A stretch of 64,000 bases of DNA from Primulina eburnea (taxonomy: Eukaryota > Streptophyta > Magnoliopsida > Lamiales > Gesneriaceae): assembly GCF_022965805.1 (NCBI RefSeq), contig NC_133109.1, positions 1,875,001 through 1,939,000 on the forward strand, read 5' to 3'. The number at the start of each line of letters is the position of its first letter. Position 1 is the stretch's first letter. Made by a program: the position numbers and the translations under genes. The notes under the pieces were generated by a model that saw nothing but the letters and a program-made list of their open reading frames with translations, searched no databases and was not told the DNA's origin. This document shows positions 38,002-48,663 of this stretch, one piece after another.

Positions 38002-38723
38002 TAGAGATGTAAACGAATCAAACCGTTTGTGAGCTATTCGAAGCTCGATTCGATAAAAGCTCGTTTGAGCTCGTTTAATGAGGCTCGTTAAGATAAACAA
38101 ACCAAACTCAAGCTTTACAGTATTCAGCTCGTTAGCTCGTGAACGTGTTCGTTGATAAGTTCATGAGTAATCTTTTAGATGAAAAAATAATAGTTTTGAT
38201 ATTTGATTTATCGATTTTGCATATTATTTATGAAATATATAGAAAAATCTATTAATTATTTATTCTAATAAATTTACAAATTTTAATAAGAATAATATAT
38301 TTTTCTTTATATATATAATTTACTATTTAATTAATTTAATGACAATTTAAATGTATAATTTATATTTATTAAGTTTGTTTAGGATCGATAAAGGTTTGAA
38401 TAAGCTCGTGAACCATGCATATATTCGTTAAATAAAACTCGAGTTCAGCTGGATTATAAACGAACCAAGCTCAAACATTCAAGAGTTCGGTTCGGCTCGA
38501 CTCGATTACATCCAGTGGCGGAGCCAGAAATATGGCTCTGCCCGGGCTAGAATTTTATACTCTATAATCTTTTAATATTTTAAATTGATCTACCCGGGCT
38601 AATATCATATTATTCCAAAATTATACAAAATTTACATATACATTTTTAAAAAAAAAATTTGGGCCACCCGGGCTAAAGCCCGGGTAATCTAATACATGCC
38701 TCCGCCCCTGATTACATCCCTAG
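38002..38723 (+). mobile_element. Older dispersed element carrying a nested insertion
   Basis: Starts TAGAGATGTAAACGAATC and ends CTCGATTACATCCCTAG, giving short imperfect inverted ends (TAGRGATGTAA). The interior repeats GCTCG/CGAGC motifs and has an AT-rich centre. A related truncated copy is at 1-252 in the opposite orientation. The sequence is interrupted at 38513 by the hAT-type MITE. Superfamily uncertain. Confidence 0.65.
38505..38718 (+). mobile_element. hAT-type MITE nested in the 38.0-38.7 kb element
   Basis: The 198-bp element at 38513-38710 is flanked by a perfect 8-bp duplication ATTACATC (38505-38512 and 38711-38718). Ends CAGTGGCGGAGCC and GCCTCCGCCCCTG are near inverted repeats. 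An internal GGGCCACCCGGGCTAAAGCC is itself palindromic. Removing it and one duplication restores the host element's CTCGATTACATCCCTAG end. Confidence 0.92.
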
Positions 38724-38867
38724 ATATAATATATACTATTTGATTTAATAAATATGTCCCATATGTATAAACATAGTAAACAAATATTATATATTATTAT
38801 ATCGCATGTATGTCACCTACTCATAGAAACATTACATAAAACAAGAAAACCGATGACATCCTTAGCA

Positions 38868-39105
38868 GGCATAAAAATAATATCGAAGGAAATTAAATGT
38901 AATTAGCTTATAAAATTTACTCGTGTAAAATAAAAGAATATTAATGTAAATCACAACAAATAACGAATAATCAAATAAATTTGATTTTATCCTTTTAATT
39001 TTCCATATATGTATTTACTAATTTTTTTTCTTAATTGCTTATACTCTTTTGATTTTTTTAGTTTTAAAATCATGAAATCATTTTTTCAAACAAATATATA
39101 TTTTT
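38868..39105 (+). repeat. Segmental repeat, right copy
   Basis: Direct-orientation partner of 32510-32740. It is followed at 39124 by TGCTGACGAAACTTTT, which matches 34276 upstream of the F-box gene. This shows that the repeat belongs to a longer duplicated block with large deletions between. Confidence 0.72.
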
Positions 39106-39539
39106 TAAAAAAACAATTTGAAAATGCTGACGAAACTTTTATTTGTGTGAATTATTAGCTAACTAGGTGATGGGGTATATTCAATTTAATTATTTATCTC
39201 ATTGTTAAAGTCCAAATTGCTTACAAAAACTAAAGTCCATTAGATATTCATAAAAAATCTGTAAATAAAATAATACTCTTATTATTGAAGACACACTCTT
39301 ATTATTTTATGCTTAAGCTCTTTAACTTTCAGAAAATATCGTCAGAGTGTCTAAGCCGAGCAAACCTCCGACTCACAAAATTTTCTCTCCACCGAATACT
39401 TAGACCTGCTTACAAGCTAGCTGGAATATCGATCTACGATTACTTGGATCCGTTTACGAACATGCAGAGTAATCCGAATAATTATAATTTTTGACTACAT
39501 CACCACGGATCTATTTGTCATATGACAGCCTCGTCTTGC

Positions 39540-39905
39540 ATGATGCAAATAGTTGGGTTAGATGATTTGTCTCTTTTCCATTTTAATGTTTTTAGTTCTT
39601 GCATTCTTATTCACTTATATTGTTTTCGAACAACCATGCAGTAATCACGAACGGGCTTTGTAAGCAGGTTTGTCTAAGAATGTTCCCTGAGATGTTGAAC
39701 TTGGATCACGTTGTTGAAATCACAGACATGTTTCAACCTACGCCTACAGAGACGCACACAGATGAATCTTCCGAAAGGGCTTGTCTTGAGAGGGAACATA
39801 TTGCATATGCATCATCCTTGAGTCGAAGTCTCACCTCTTTGAAGGTGGGAATAAACTTTGCTGCAGTGGTGAATTTCATGCTCTTTCATGTTTATTTTCT
39901 GGTGA
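39540..39905 (+). pseudogene. Partial duplicate of the F-box gene exon 2
   Basis: The end of intron 1 (TGATGCAAATAGTTGGG) and exon 2 (39642-39844) of the F-box gene are copied: ACCATGCAG|TAATCACGAA gives VITNGLCKQVCLRMFPEM..., LEREHIAYASSLSRSLTS. After SLTSLK about 195 bp of exon 2 are missing and the sequence resumes inside intron 2 (GGAATAAACTTTGCTGCAGT, matching about 36551). Exon 1 and exons 3-5 are absent, so no F-box protein can be made. The part that remains shows many changes but no stop before the deletion, so decay may be recent or the frame is short by chance. Confidence 0.88.
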
Positions 39906-40551
39906 AACATGGTTCTTATCATCGACTGAGCCAAGCCCAATAAAGTTTAAGTAGATAGCCCAAACTCAAGCCAATTAACCCAATCTATATTTTCGAACAC
40001 AATAGTTAATAGTATCATGCATTGGATTATGAAAACAATGTTGTATTATGTCAAATCCTAACAAACAAAGTCGTTGGTCAGGATGTTTTAGAACGAAAAA
40101 TACAATAAACTGGATTTATTGTTAGAGTAGGAATCCCGTAAGCTAATTATTTAATATATTTTATATTCATTTGACAAATACTTTATTTGTTAACTCATCT
40201 TGCATGACATACATAAAGATCTTGAATATGTTATAGTATACAAGATCACATATTTGATGGCTATAATGAAACATGTTCATAGTTGAATCAACAACCTAAA
40301 ACAATGATAAATACCTCTTGAGCTTGAGACTAGCGTATATGATTATGCATATCATATTTTATTAGTATGAACATAGATGTATTCAAACATACAAATGTGT
40401 GCTCATATGATAAATTCATCGAACTATCCTTACTCGGACTTTTCAAGCGGCTCCTATTTATCAAGTGGATAATTTCGTGGTTAGGTTGTACATCATTAAT
40501 TCTTATGACCCGCTACAACACTAACGCTCTATATGCTAGTGTTATGGTGCC
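39906..40551. other. AT-rich DNA left of a gypsy fragment
   Basis: No gene recognised. The right part may be flanking retroelement sequence too decayed to read. Confidence 0.4.
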
Positions 40552-41215
40552 CATGCATGCTTGTCATATCTTGTTGGACAGGCCGTGGCAATATGATAGG
40601 CGGGTGACACATGATGGGTACAAGAATAGGTATTCATTTATGTTGAAGAAGGATTCCATTGTTTTACTTCCATTGTCCCTAAAGCAAGTGTTGGAGGACC
40701 ATTTGAAAAAAAAAAAAAAAGATGAGGTCGAAAAAAGGAGTGAATTAAAAATTGAGGTGGCATTTGAAAGAAAAGATGAGATGGCTGAAAAAAAGAGTTG
40801 ATCAAAAGAATGAGATAGCCATACAAAAGAAAATGAGAGAAAAGAGGCCAAAAAGAAATCATATATGGCCCAAAAAGGTGAGTTGAAATAATTGTTGCAC
40901 ACACATGAACCACTTGTGTTGATTCTTTATAAAGAGATCCTCTTTAACACAAGTGATATAGCCGGGTCACTTCCGAGCATTGTTGTTTCACTTTTGCAGG
41001 AATTTGATGATATATTTCCGGAGGAGCTACCTCAAGGACTACCACCATTGAGGGGGATTGAACACCAAATTGATTTGGTGCCCTGGGAGTGCATTGCCAA
41101 ATCGTCCAGCTTATAGGAGCAATCCGGAGGAGACTAAGGAGCTTCAACGGCAAGTAAGTGAGTTGTTAGATTAGGGTTTCGTGCGTGAGTCCATGTCTCA
41201 TCGGCTATATGAGTT
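40552..41215 (+). pseudogene. Ty3/gypsy pol fragment (protease-RT junction), decayed
   Basis: The translation shows LLDRPWQYDRRVTHDGYKNR, LPLSLKQVLEDH, a lysine/glutamate-rich linker with stops, then PSIVVSLLQEFDDIFPEELP with QGLPPLRGIEHQIDLVPG, and after a frameshift LPNRPAYRSNPEETKELQRQ. These are the well-known blocks just before the gypsy reverse transcriptase. Stops at 40799 and elsewhere and a frameshift near 41085 kill it. No LTRs were found next to it. Confidence 0.85.
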
Positions 41216-42221
41216 TGATATGATTAAAAGTTTAGCTTATACAAGATTTTATAAGCATATTCCATTTTTGAAAATTTGATAGTGAAACTCGTAAAAACAG
41301 TAAAACTTCCTAATTTTTGTGGAAGTGTTTCAAAATTAACAGTTGTCCTAGAAGTATTCAGTGGGAAAAAAAATCAAATCATGTATCATAATAACGAGTT
41401 GTTTATAGTCATCATATCATCGATTTTGAATCGTCGATCGGGATCATGAATGAATCAAAATTGGTTATAATATATGGGAACAATTTTGATTGACTAGGAC
41501 TCTTGGAGTGTACATGTCCTAGTCCAACGAAACTAGTAAATGACCTACATGATGTTAATTATATATAAATAGGCTACGAGTGCATATTATCGAAAATAAC
41601 ATTCATCATTCAAAAGTTGAATTCTTTATCTCAAAAACTAGGTCTTGGCTGAAATTTCTTTCATAATTTTATGGATGTTCGCGCAAGCTTCGTTCTTCGT
41701 CTCAACGCACAATCTCACTTGTTTTCTAGTGCAATCAAGCGAGGGGATTTGGAATCTGACCGTGGACTTAATAGAGGCGCAATGGAAAGCATAAAGAAAG
41801 GCTCCTCGTTCGTAAAAATTTGCAAGAAAATTATAACCGCTCAACATTCAAAATAGTTGAAATCAATCCTAAACATAAGCCGTTTGGAAGTATAATTTTT
41901 AAACACCCTATGGATGTTTATTAGTATGCATTAATTCTAGATATATTAATCTAAGTATTTTATGTGATAAAATATAAAAAAATTTAAACTTCGGTTACAA
42001 TTTAGATTGTAAAATATACCAAAGATATTGTTTGAATAACGCAGTGTGAAATAAAACTGCCATTGATCAAATTGAGTTGAGGCCCAGCCTTCAATGAGAA
42101 GCCCAGGCCTATTAAAATAAAGTCAAGGAACGTTTGGGCCGGTAGACCCACCCAGCTCGGCCCGGTTGAAATATGCTTCATCTCTTTATCCGTTCCTCCG
42201 TATTTCAGCTGGTAAATCAAG
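41216..42221. other. Intergenic region upstream of CCB2
   Basis: AT-rich, no gene recognised. An ORF at 41671-41856 has no family resemblance. The last 150 bp probably hold the CCB2 promoter and leader. Confidence 0.45.
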
Positions 42222-44188
42222 ATGAGCAGGGGAGTTGCTTCCCTTGTCATGATTCCATTCATTGCAACTCGCGCCAAATCCTATTTCCCCTCGAAATTTA
42301 TCAAAAATCGATCATCTTGGGCAGCAGTTTCTTGCTCGCAAAATGCCAAACCTCAACAGCAGCAGCGGCTTAATCTTTCAGTTCTTCGCTTTACGCTGGG
42401 CATGTTTTTCTCCTTCTCTGTCGTTTTCCTCACCATTTAATTTCGTTTTTTCTTTAGATTTGTATGAATTTTTCTGGGTTTTATGATTAAAGGGATACCT
42501 GGATTGGATGAATCTTACTTGCCCAGATACATTGGATATTCATTTGGGGCGCTTTCTGCTGTTGAATCATTTTGTGGGCTCGGATTCTTCATCGATCACT
42601 CCAGCTCAACTGGTTAATGATTTTCTGATATGGAAGTGATTGTGAATTTTACTATATTCTTGGAGATTTTGAGACTCGTGATTTCTTGATACTTTGTAGA
42701 GAACAGAGGCTTTAGGACTTTCACTGGCTGCGTTTTGTATATGTGTTCCATATATTGGAATATTTCTTAAGGTAAAACTTTTAAATTTACTGACTTTTTT
42801 CCTTTTCTAATACTTCTAGAAGAAAATGTGTATGAGCATAGTAACAGAACTTCTGAGTGTGCAAATGCCTAAACAAGTTTTATTATGCTGTTTCATTCTC
42901 TGATTTGATTTGAAGAGAAGTTGTGTATAGCTTGGTTGGTGGGACGGAAGAACGAGCTCATGTAAGACTAGTTATGTTAAATATAAAAGTATCGTCAAAC
43001 CATTTTTTTATGAGTTCGAGTTTTTGCGATTAGTGGTTATTTGTATGGTACCAGAGTACAAGATAGCAAGTTCGAAACATGTGGATGTGACCATTTTGCG
43101 TTAAATTAAGTTGATCTTGGCTGATCATCTATAGATTTTTGTTGCATGATGTCTGACTTGCATACAATTGTGAGAGCATTAATTTTGGGTTTATATTTAC
43201 CTGTATCTTTCGTTCGCACATAAGATGGCATGTTAAAGTATAAACTTATTGGAGGGCACCTCTCATTAGCTTGAGCTCGTCGAATCAGTGATTACTGACA
43301 ATTATGTGGCTACGTGTAGGGGGCTACTCCAATTGATCAGAAGAATATCATAGAAGGTGTTGAGCAAATCTTCCTCATGTCTCCAAACATGGGAGATTCC
43401 CTTAAGGAAGATTTGGCGTGGGGAACATATGTGCTACTGCGGAATACAAATTCAATATCCGTGGTGCGTTGCCTCCTTAATTCCTTAATCATCATGTAGT
43501 GGGACATAAGATGGAAGATTTAATACCTTAAACAAATGTGAATTGTGACATGTCTTTCAGCCTTATGAAATTTGTGAATGCTGTAGCTCATCTCAGTTCA
43601 AAATGAATTGTGTGTGCGAGGCTACTGGAACGTACCTAAAGATGTATCAAAAGAAAATGCTTTCGGTTGGTTTGAGAAACAGATGGAGAAGATTGGATTC
43701 TCCAACTTGAAGAGTCCCTTGTATTTTCAACAGGCTACAAGTATAAACATGGTGTTCGTACTTTTGCAAATGACGAAGGATGTTCTTCTACTAGCATTTT
43801 TTCGACATTCATGATGTATTTACTCATGAAAATGCAGATTCTGAGCTAATGGGAATGGTCCCCGAGGGTGTTCGTTCTCTCGTCGTACAACCTATTTTGC
43901 AAAAACCGAACTTGAGCTCCGAGGAAGGGGAGAAGAACTCGGGTTTTGTTCTATTGGCTTCTAGTATTGATTATGGATATAATGATAAAGACAAGGCCTG
44001 GATTGCTGCAATCGCCAACAAATTTAGAGGTACTTGAAAACGACATTTTGTTACATGTAGGCAATGGAAATACTCGTCATACCCTTCTGGCTCTTATTTT
44101 GCATCACTTGCATATACTTTCTTGATTCTGTATGAATGGAGTTTGTATGTATTATTTATAGTTTTATTTTCCATAACTTGTAGGATAA
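42222..44188 (+). pseudogene. CCB2: CCB2 (cytochrome b6f heme attachment factor) gene with a frameshift
   Basis: Chloroplast thylakoid protein that helps attach heme c(n) to cytochrome b6. Seven exons: 42222-42399, 42493-42612, 42700-42771, 43320-43463, 43587-43740, 43838-44029 and 44184-44188. Exon 1 gives a transit-peptide-like head and LNLSVLRFTLG. Exon 2 gives IPGLDESYLPRYIGYSFGAL then, one frame over, LLLNHFVGSDSSSITPAQL. Exon 3 RTEALGLSLAAF..PYIGIFLK is a membrane span. Exon 4 holds MGDSLKEDLAWGTYVLLRN, exon 5 LISVQNELCVRGYWN, exon 6 DKDKAWIAAIANKFR. The last exon adds only G and a stop. Exons 1 and 2 sum to 298 bp where 297 would keep frame: one extra T lies in CGCTTTCTGCTG near 42553. 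Intron 1 has a GC donor (CTGG|GCATGT). Everything else is conserved, so an assembly error or a very recent mutation are both possible. It would code for about 287 residues without the extra base. Confidence 0.88.
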
Positions 44189-44760
44189 AAGTGTGAGATG
44201 CCATCAGTCAAATACAAGTATCAGGACTCAGATGCGGGTTCGCGAGCCCCATCTATCCTTGTTTCTTACAGGAACTTCTCCAAGTCATACACCAGACTCG
44301 AGCAAGGGACAGGAAAGACGCAGTTTAAGGTAAAAAAAAAAAAAGCATTCATGACTTTAGCTTGGACAAAAGCTCGATGAAACCGAGCTAAGTAACCTAG
44401 ACAATGACTAATCTCTGTCATGAATGGACCAAGAAAGGGTTGCATTGCAGACATTAGTTCGATAAAAAAAACAAAGTATCAGTTGTAAGTATTTTTTCAC
44501 CGTTCGTTGTTTATCATGGCGGAACATAATCCTAGCTTATGTGCTTTCATCAAGTTCTGTCAGTTTCTTCCGGTCCAGGGTGGCTAGTGTTACACGATAT
44601 CGAAACAGAGAGTCATGAACCCCCTTTCGGAAAAATAGATGAAGCCGGTAACAAAACACGGTGTTTTGGATACATCAGTGGTTCATACAAAGAGGATATA
44701 TACCCTATTTGTGTACATGAAAAAAAAAAAAAATTATTTGTAATTTTTTTTAAAAAAAGT
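44189..44760. other. 3' region of CCB2, unexplained ORFs
   Basis: ORFs at 44198-44380 and 44539-44763 have gene-like composition but match no family I know. The region may be the 3' untranslated part of CCB2 or a fragment of another gene. The first ORF ends at TTTAAG|GTAAAA, a possible donor. Confidence 0.35.
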
Positions 44761-45700
44761 TGAAATATTTATTTCTCCAAATGCGTAAAATCGCGGCCGG
44801 TAGATCGATTCGTTTACACTCCTTGTATCGTGCAGAAAGTTCTTATGAGAATATAATGTTACATGTTGTTTGAAAATGAAAGGGTGAAACATAATATTGT
44901 TGGAGAGAAAGAATTGAGGGCAGCCTGGTCCAGCTTTGGAGGTCGGCCATTGATTGAAAAGTTGTCTTTATTATTATAGATTGAAGAAATTATATACAAT
45001 ATGGTTTTATTGCTCATTCTCTACATATATATTTTAATCTGAAATAAACGATAATATTATATAATTTTTTATGTACCAAGTAAATATACATGTTATCCCA
45101 CTACATTTATATCAAGATATCTTTAAATAATTTGCAAAAGGATTAAACCGTTATTTTGTCAAGGTTATTGTTTATTTCAAATTTTGTGGGTGTGGTTGAG
45201 CAATCAACCTTCAAAATATATCAAAATTCAATTCGAAAAGTTAATACATCCATGTTAAGTTCTAACAAAAGATAATTGAATTTCTGAGGCATGTCATATA
45301 TCGCATTCAATGTTTTAGACTGGAAATATTCGCATAGGGAAAATTGTATTTTTGATTTATATGTTTTTTACTTTGCGATTTTAATTTTTATTGCATCAAA
45401 TTTCAATCTTAGCTTTATATCTTTTTATTTTTGATAATTTCATCGGAAATATTAATGTGAAACTATATGCATCAATGTTACAATTGTATCACATCAGTAT
45501 CATACTGAAAAATAACGAAAATTATAAAAAAAAAAAAAACAAAAACAATACAAAAATAATGAATTAAAACTAAAATTTGACAATATAGTAACCAAAATTG
45601 TAAGTTAACATACATGACAAAACAATAATGTTCCCATTTTTACTAACCATAAAAGAAAGAGAGATGAGCACTAATAATTCATAAAAGAAAACAGAGAAAT
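44761..45700. other. AT-rich intergenic DNA
   Basis: No gene or named repeat recognised. Confidence 0.5.
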
Positions 45701-45849
45701 GCAATTTTCATTGAAAACAATCACTCTGTTTATAAGGGAAGATTAAAATATACAAATCTTTACCGATATTATCTTGTCATATTTATCTTGATTACAAATC
45801 TTTCAAATCTAACTAAATAAGATAATCATATACAATAAGAATATATTTA

Positions 45850-46124
45850 TAACACTCCCTTTTTAGATGATTATTTGCACAAACAGTTGATTCGTCAAAT
45901 ATCCATTTGACAAGATGAATGCTTAGAAACTTCATCGAGACTCAATGTTACCTCGTTAAAACTTTGTCAGTAAAACTCATTGGGAAAAATTCGAAGGAAA
46001 GAAAAAGAGTACATCAATAGATACTTTTTGGAAATCTCCCCGACGATATATACACCTCGTTAAAACCTAGATAGGAAAAATTCAGTGGGACAAAATCCTA
46101 GTGAAGGAAAAAAAGTACGACATC
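45850..46124 (+). repeat. Target repeat of the gag-only retroelement, left part
   Basis: Contains CCTCGTTAAAACTTTGTCAG with TCATTGGGAAAAATTCGAAG and then CCTCGTTAAAACCTAGATAG with CAGTGGGACAAAATCCTAGT, two copies of a ~90-bp motif ending GGAAAAAAAGTAC. A third, diverged copy resumes after the retroelement at about 54927 (CTCATTAAAAACTTTGTCAT). The insertion therefore split a pre-existing dispersed repeat of a kind common in plants; its class is not clear to me. Confidence 0.6.
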
Positions 46125-46345
46125 TGTAATGTCCGAGAATTTGATTACCGTAATCTGAAATGATTTGGGTATGATTACCGTAATCTGGAATTAATCTGAA
46201 ATGATTTATTGGATCAATTACGGTAAATATAGACGGAACGGATTAGCCGGAAAAGACGGAAAAATACACGAAAGGTGTGCGAGGGACTGCCATGCGCGCA
46301 CATGTGCAATATAGTACGCGAACATGCGCGCATTGGGCAGAAGAC

Positions 46346-46578
46346 CCCGCGCATATGCGCGGCGAGAGGGCGCGCATATGCGCGAGGTGTCCAGTAGCAT
46401 GAATGTCGAGACTGTAAGTCTCGCGCATATGCGCGAGATTAGTGAGCGCATATGCGCGAGCACTCCAGTAGGTCTCGCGCATATGCGCGCGACTTGTGTT
46501 CGCGCATATGCGCGAGCAGTCTGGTGTGCGGATAAGGCTCTCGGCGCATATGCGCGGAATTGTGCGCGCATATGCGCC
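46346..46578. repeat. Array of GCGCATATGCGC palindromes, left LTR
   Basis: Eight perfect copies of the 12-bp palindrome GCGCATATGCGC, most extended to CGCGCATATGCGCG, spaced 20-50 bp, in a 230-bp island much richer in GC and CpG than anything else nearby. Related half-sites (CATGCGCGCACATGTGC) lie just before it. Confidence 0.95.
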
Positions 46579-47732
46579 AGGCATGCAGCGCGAAATTATG
46601 CCACTTGTTGCTTGTGTGCGAGGTGTGTATATATATATATACATACAATCGAATTCAGGAGGAAAAAGAAAGAATCGAGGAAGGAGCTCAAAGTTTTCTT
46701 TGAAAATTTCTATCGTGATTTACGAGCGATCAGTCCGTCAGAATTTAAATCCGACTTCAGTACCGAGTTCCTATCAACGTAGACTACAACTAGACGTAAG
46801 TTTTGCTACGTTTAGACATGTTTTGAATTTATGTTATTGTCTAAATTGAATAGGAGTTAGATATGATGTTCTTGACACAGTAGACATCGTATATCTGAAG
46901 TCAGACTGAAGAACGGACTGTGTATGGAATTGTTATGAATTTTCAGAGTTTATTCGATTGTAATATACTGAGTTGATATCAGAATCATGGTATTGTTGAT
47001 TTTGTGATACTGGAATTAATATCTGATTTGTATTGTATCACTGGATATATTGATATTAACCAGATTGGGATTAGATGAGTTGTTGAATTGCTTGTACTGA
47101 TATTGTATTGCCGGGATTGCGGGATTGTACAGAATTGATATAGAATTTAGTATTGATATTGATTATGAGTTTCTGTATTATATCTGTGATGTTGGGATTG
47201 ACGGGGTTACTGAGATTGTATTATTATACCGTCGAGACATCAGTGAATTGATATTGATCAAACTCAGTGTTGATTGTGATTATATCGTGATATTGTCGAT
47301 ATGGATTAGATTGTGTCTTGATTCGATATTGATCAGAACAGGCTTTGAATTGAGCTGTAGATTGACACAGCCTATTCAATATTGTGATTTCAGATTGATA
47401 TGGACAGACGTGAATTTGAGACTTCGTCTTCGTCAGATCATGAAGACAAAGGTATAAGTCAATGTGGTATTGGGAGATGGACTTGAGTCGGTGTAGACTT
47501 GGGTTTCCCTAAATCACATACTTTACTTTATTGCATTGATATTTGCATTGATTGATTGATATACTTGTTTTCTTGAGTTATAGATTACAGGTATTAGAAG
47601 AGTAATCTTATGACAAAAGTGCCTGTTAGTGGTGGGATCACCACGGGCACATTGCACGATGTCATAAGATGGTGTATTGGCGGTTGTGCCAAAGACTGTC
47701 ACTGGATGTTTGGTTATCGATGTGGGTAGATG

Positions 47733-48125
47733 GATAGCTTCTTCTATTACTGTTGGTTGATATTATATCGATGTGGATAGATGTATAGCTTCTTCTATTA
47801 CTGTTAATTGATATTATATCGATGTGAATAGATTCATCGTTCCATCTATTACTATTAATCGATGTTATATCGATGTGAATAGAATTGGACTTTGTTCTAT
47901 TACTAGAAATCGATATCATATCAATGTGAATAGAATCGGGGCTTGCTCTATTACTGGTAATCGATAATATATCAATGTGGATAGAATCAGGGCTTCATCT
48001 ATTACTGTTAATCGATATTGTATCGGTGTGGATAGAACTGAAGTCTTTTCTATTACTGTTAATCGATACATATCGGCGTGGATAGAACTGGAGTCTTTTC
48101 TATTACTGTTAGTCGATATATGCAT
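47733..48125 (+). repeat. 51-bp tandem array, left LTR
   Basis: Seven to eight diverged copies of a unit beginning TCTATTACTGTTAATCGATA and continuing TATCGATGTGGATAGA. Reading frames on both strands repeat with the unit (51 is divisible by 3), which explains the spurious ORFs. Confidence 0.9.
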
Positions 48126-48651
48126 GCCAACTTCTGGAATCGGGATCCCTAGACTAGGATTGAGTCTAGTCTGAATTATGTAGCTACGAGTATTGTTGAC
48201 AGTGTGCTATTGATTATGTTTCAGATTTGTTACATATTGTTGATACCTGATTACATGCTTTATATTTGTTTATATGATTGCATGTTTCATTGATTTATAC
48301 TGGGAGTTATTCTCACCGGTTTATCCGGCTGTTGTCTTGTCTGTATGTGTACTTGACAACAGGTGGGACAGGTTCAGGGTCGAGGAGATGAGGAGAGATC
48401 GAGTTAGAGTGGAGACTTCGGACTTTGATCTGAGATAGGGTTTGAACACTTGATATTAGTTATTAAACTCTAGTTTGAATAAATGTTTTGTAATACAGGA
48501 TTTGTATTTTATATACTGAGAGGTATATATGTTTTATTTCACTACGTTCCGCAATTTAAAATGAAAAAATTTTTAGACCCTGTTTTATAATTGATTAATT
48601 AGTCCCTATGATGATTAAGAACTTGATTAGCGTCCGGGTCCCCATAACAGG

Positions 48652-48663
48652 TGGTATCAGAGC
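48652..48663 (+). promoter_or_regulatory. Primer-binding site (initiator tRNA-Met)
   Basis: TGGTATCAGAGC, complementary to the 3' end of plant initiator tRNA-Met, lies a few bases after the left LTR. Confidence 0.92.

Larger units (their letters stand above)
46125..48646 (+). repeat. Left LTR of the gag-only element
   Basis: Starts TGTAATGTCCGAGAATTTG and ends near GGGTCCCCATA. Contains the GC-rich palindrome array (46346-46578), a TATA-like run GTATATATATATATACATAC (46625-46646), a 51-bp tandem array (47733-48125) and GGATCCCTAGACTAGG. The ORFs across the palindromes are by-products. The end is placed by the ACATC duplication at the right side; an alternative end is ATAACA at 48649. Confidence 0.88.

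Noticed and set aside
40564..40913. Phe/Ser-rich minus-strand ORFs
   Set aside because: Antisense of the lysine/glutamate-rich linker in the decayed gypsy fragment.
46218..46849. Several overlapping ORFs with repeated ICAR/HMR residues
   Set aside because: They are translations of the GCGCATATGCGC palindrome array, which stays open on both strands because it is palindromic. The same holds for 52498-53107.
47125..47457. 110-codon ORF repeated at 53398-53730
   Set aside because: It is present in both LTRs, has low-complexity Ile/Asp-rich content and matches no known protein; treated as LTR leader sequence.
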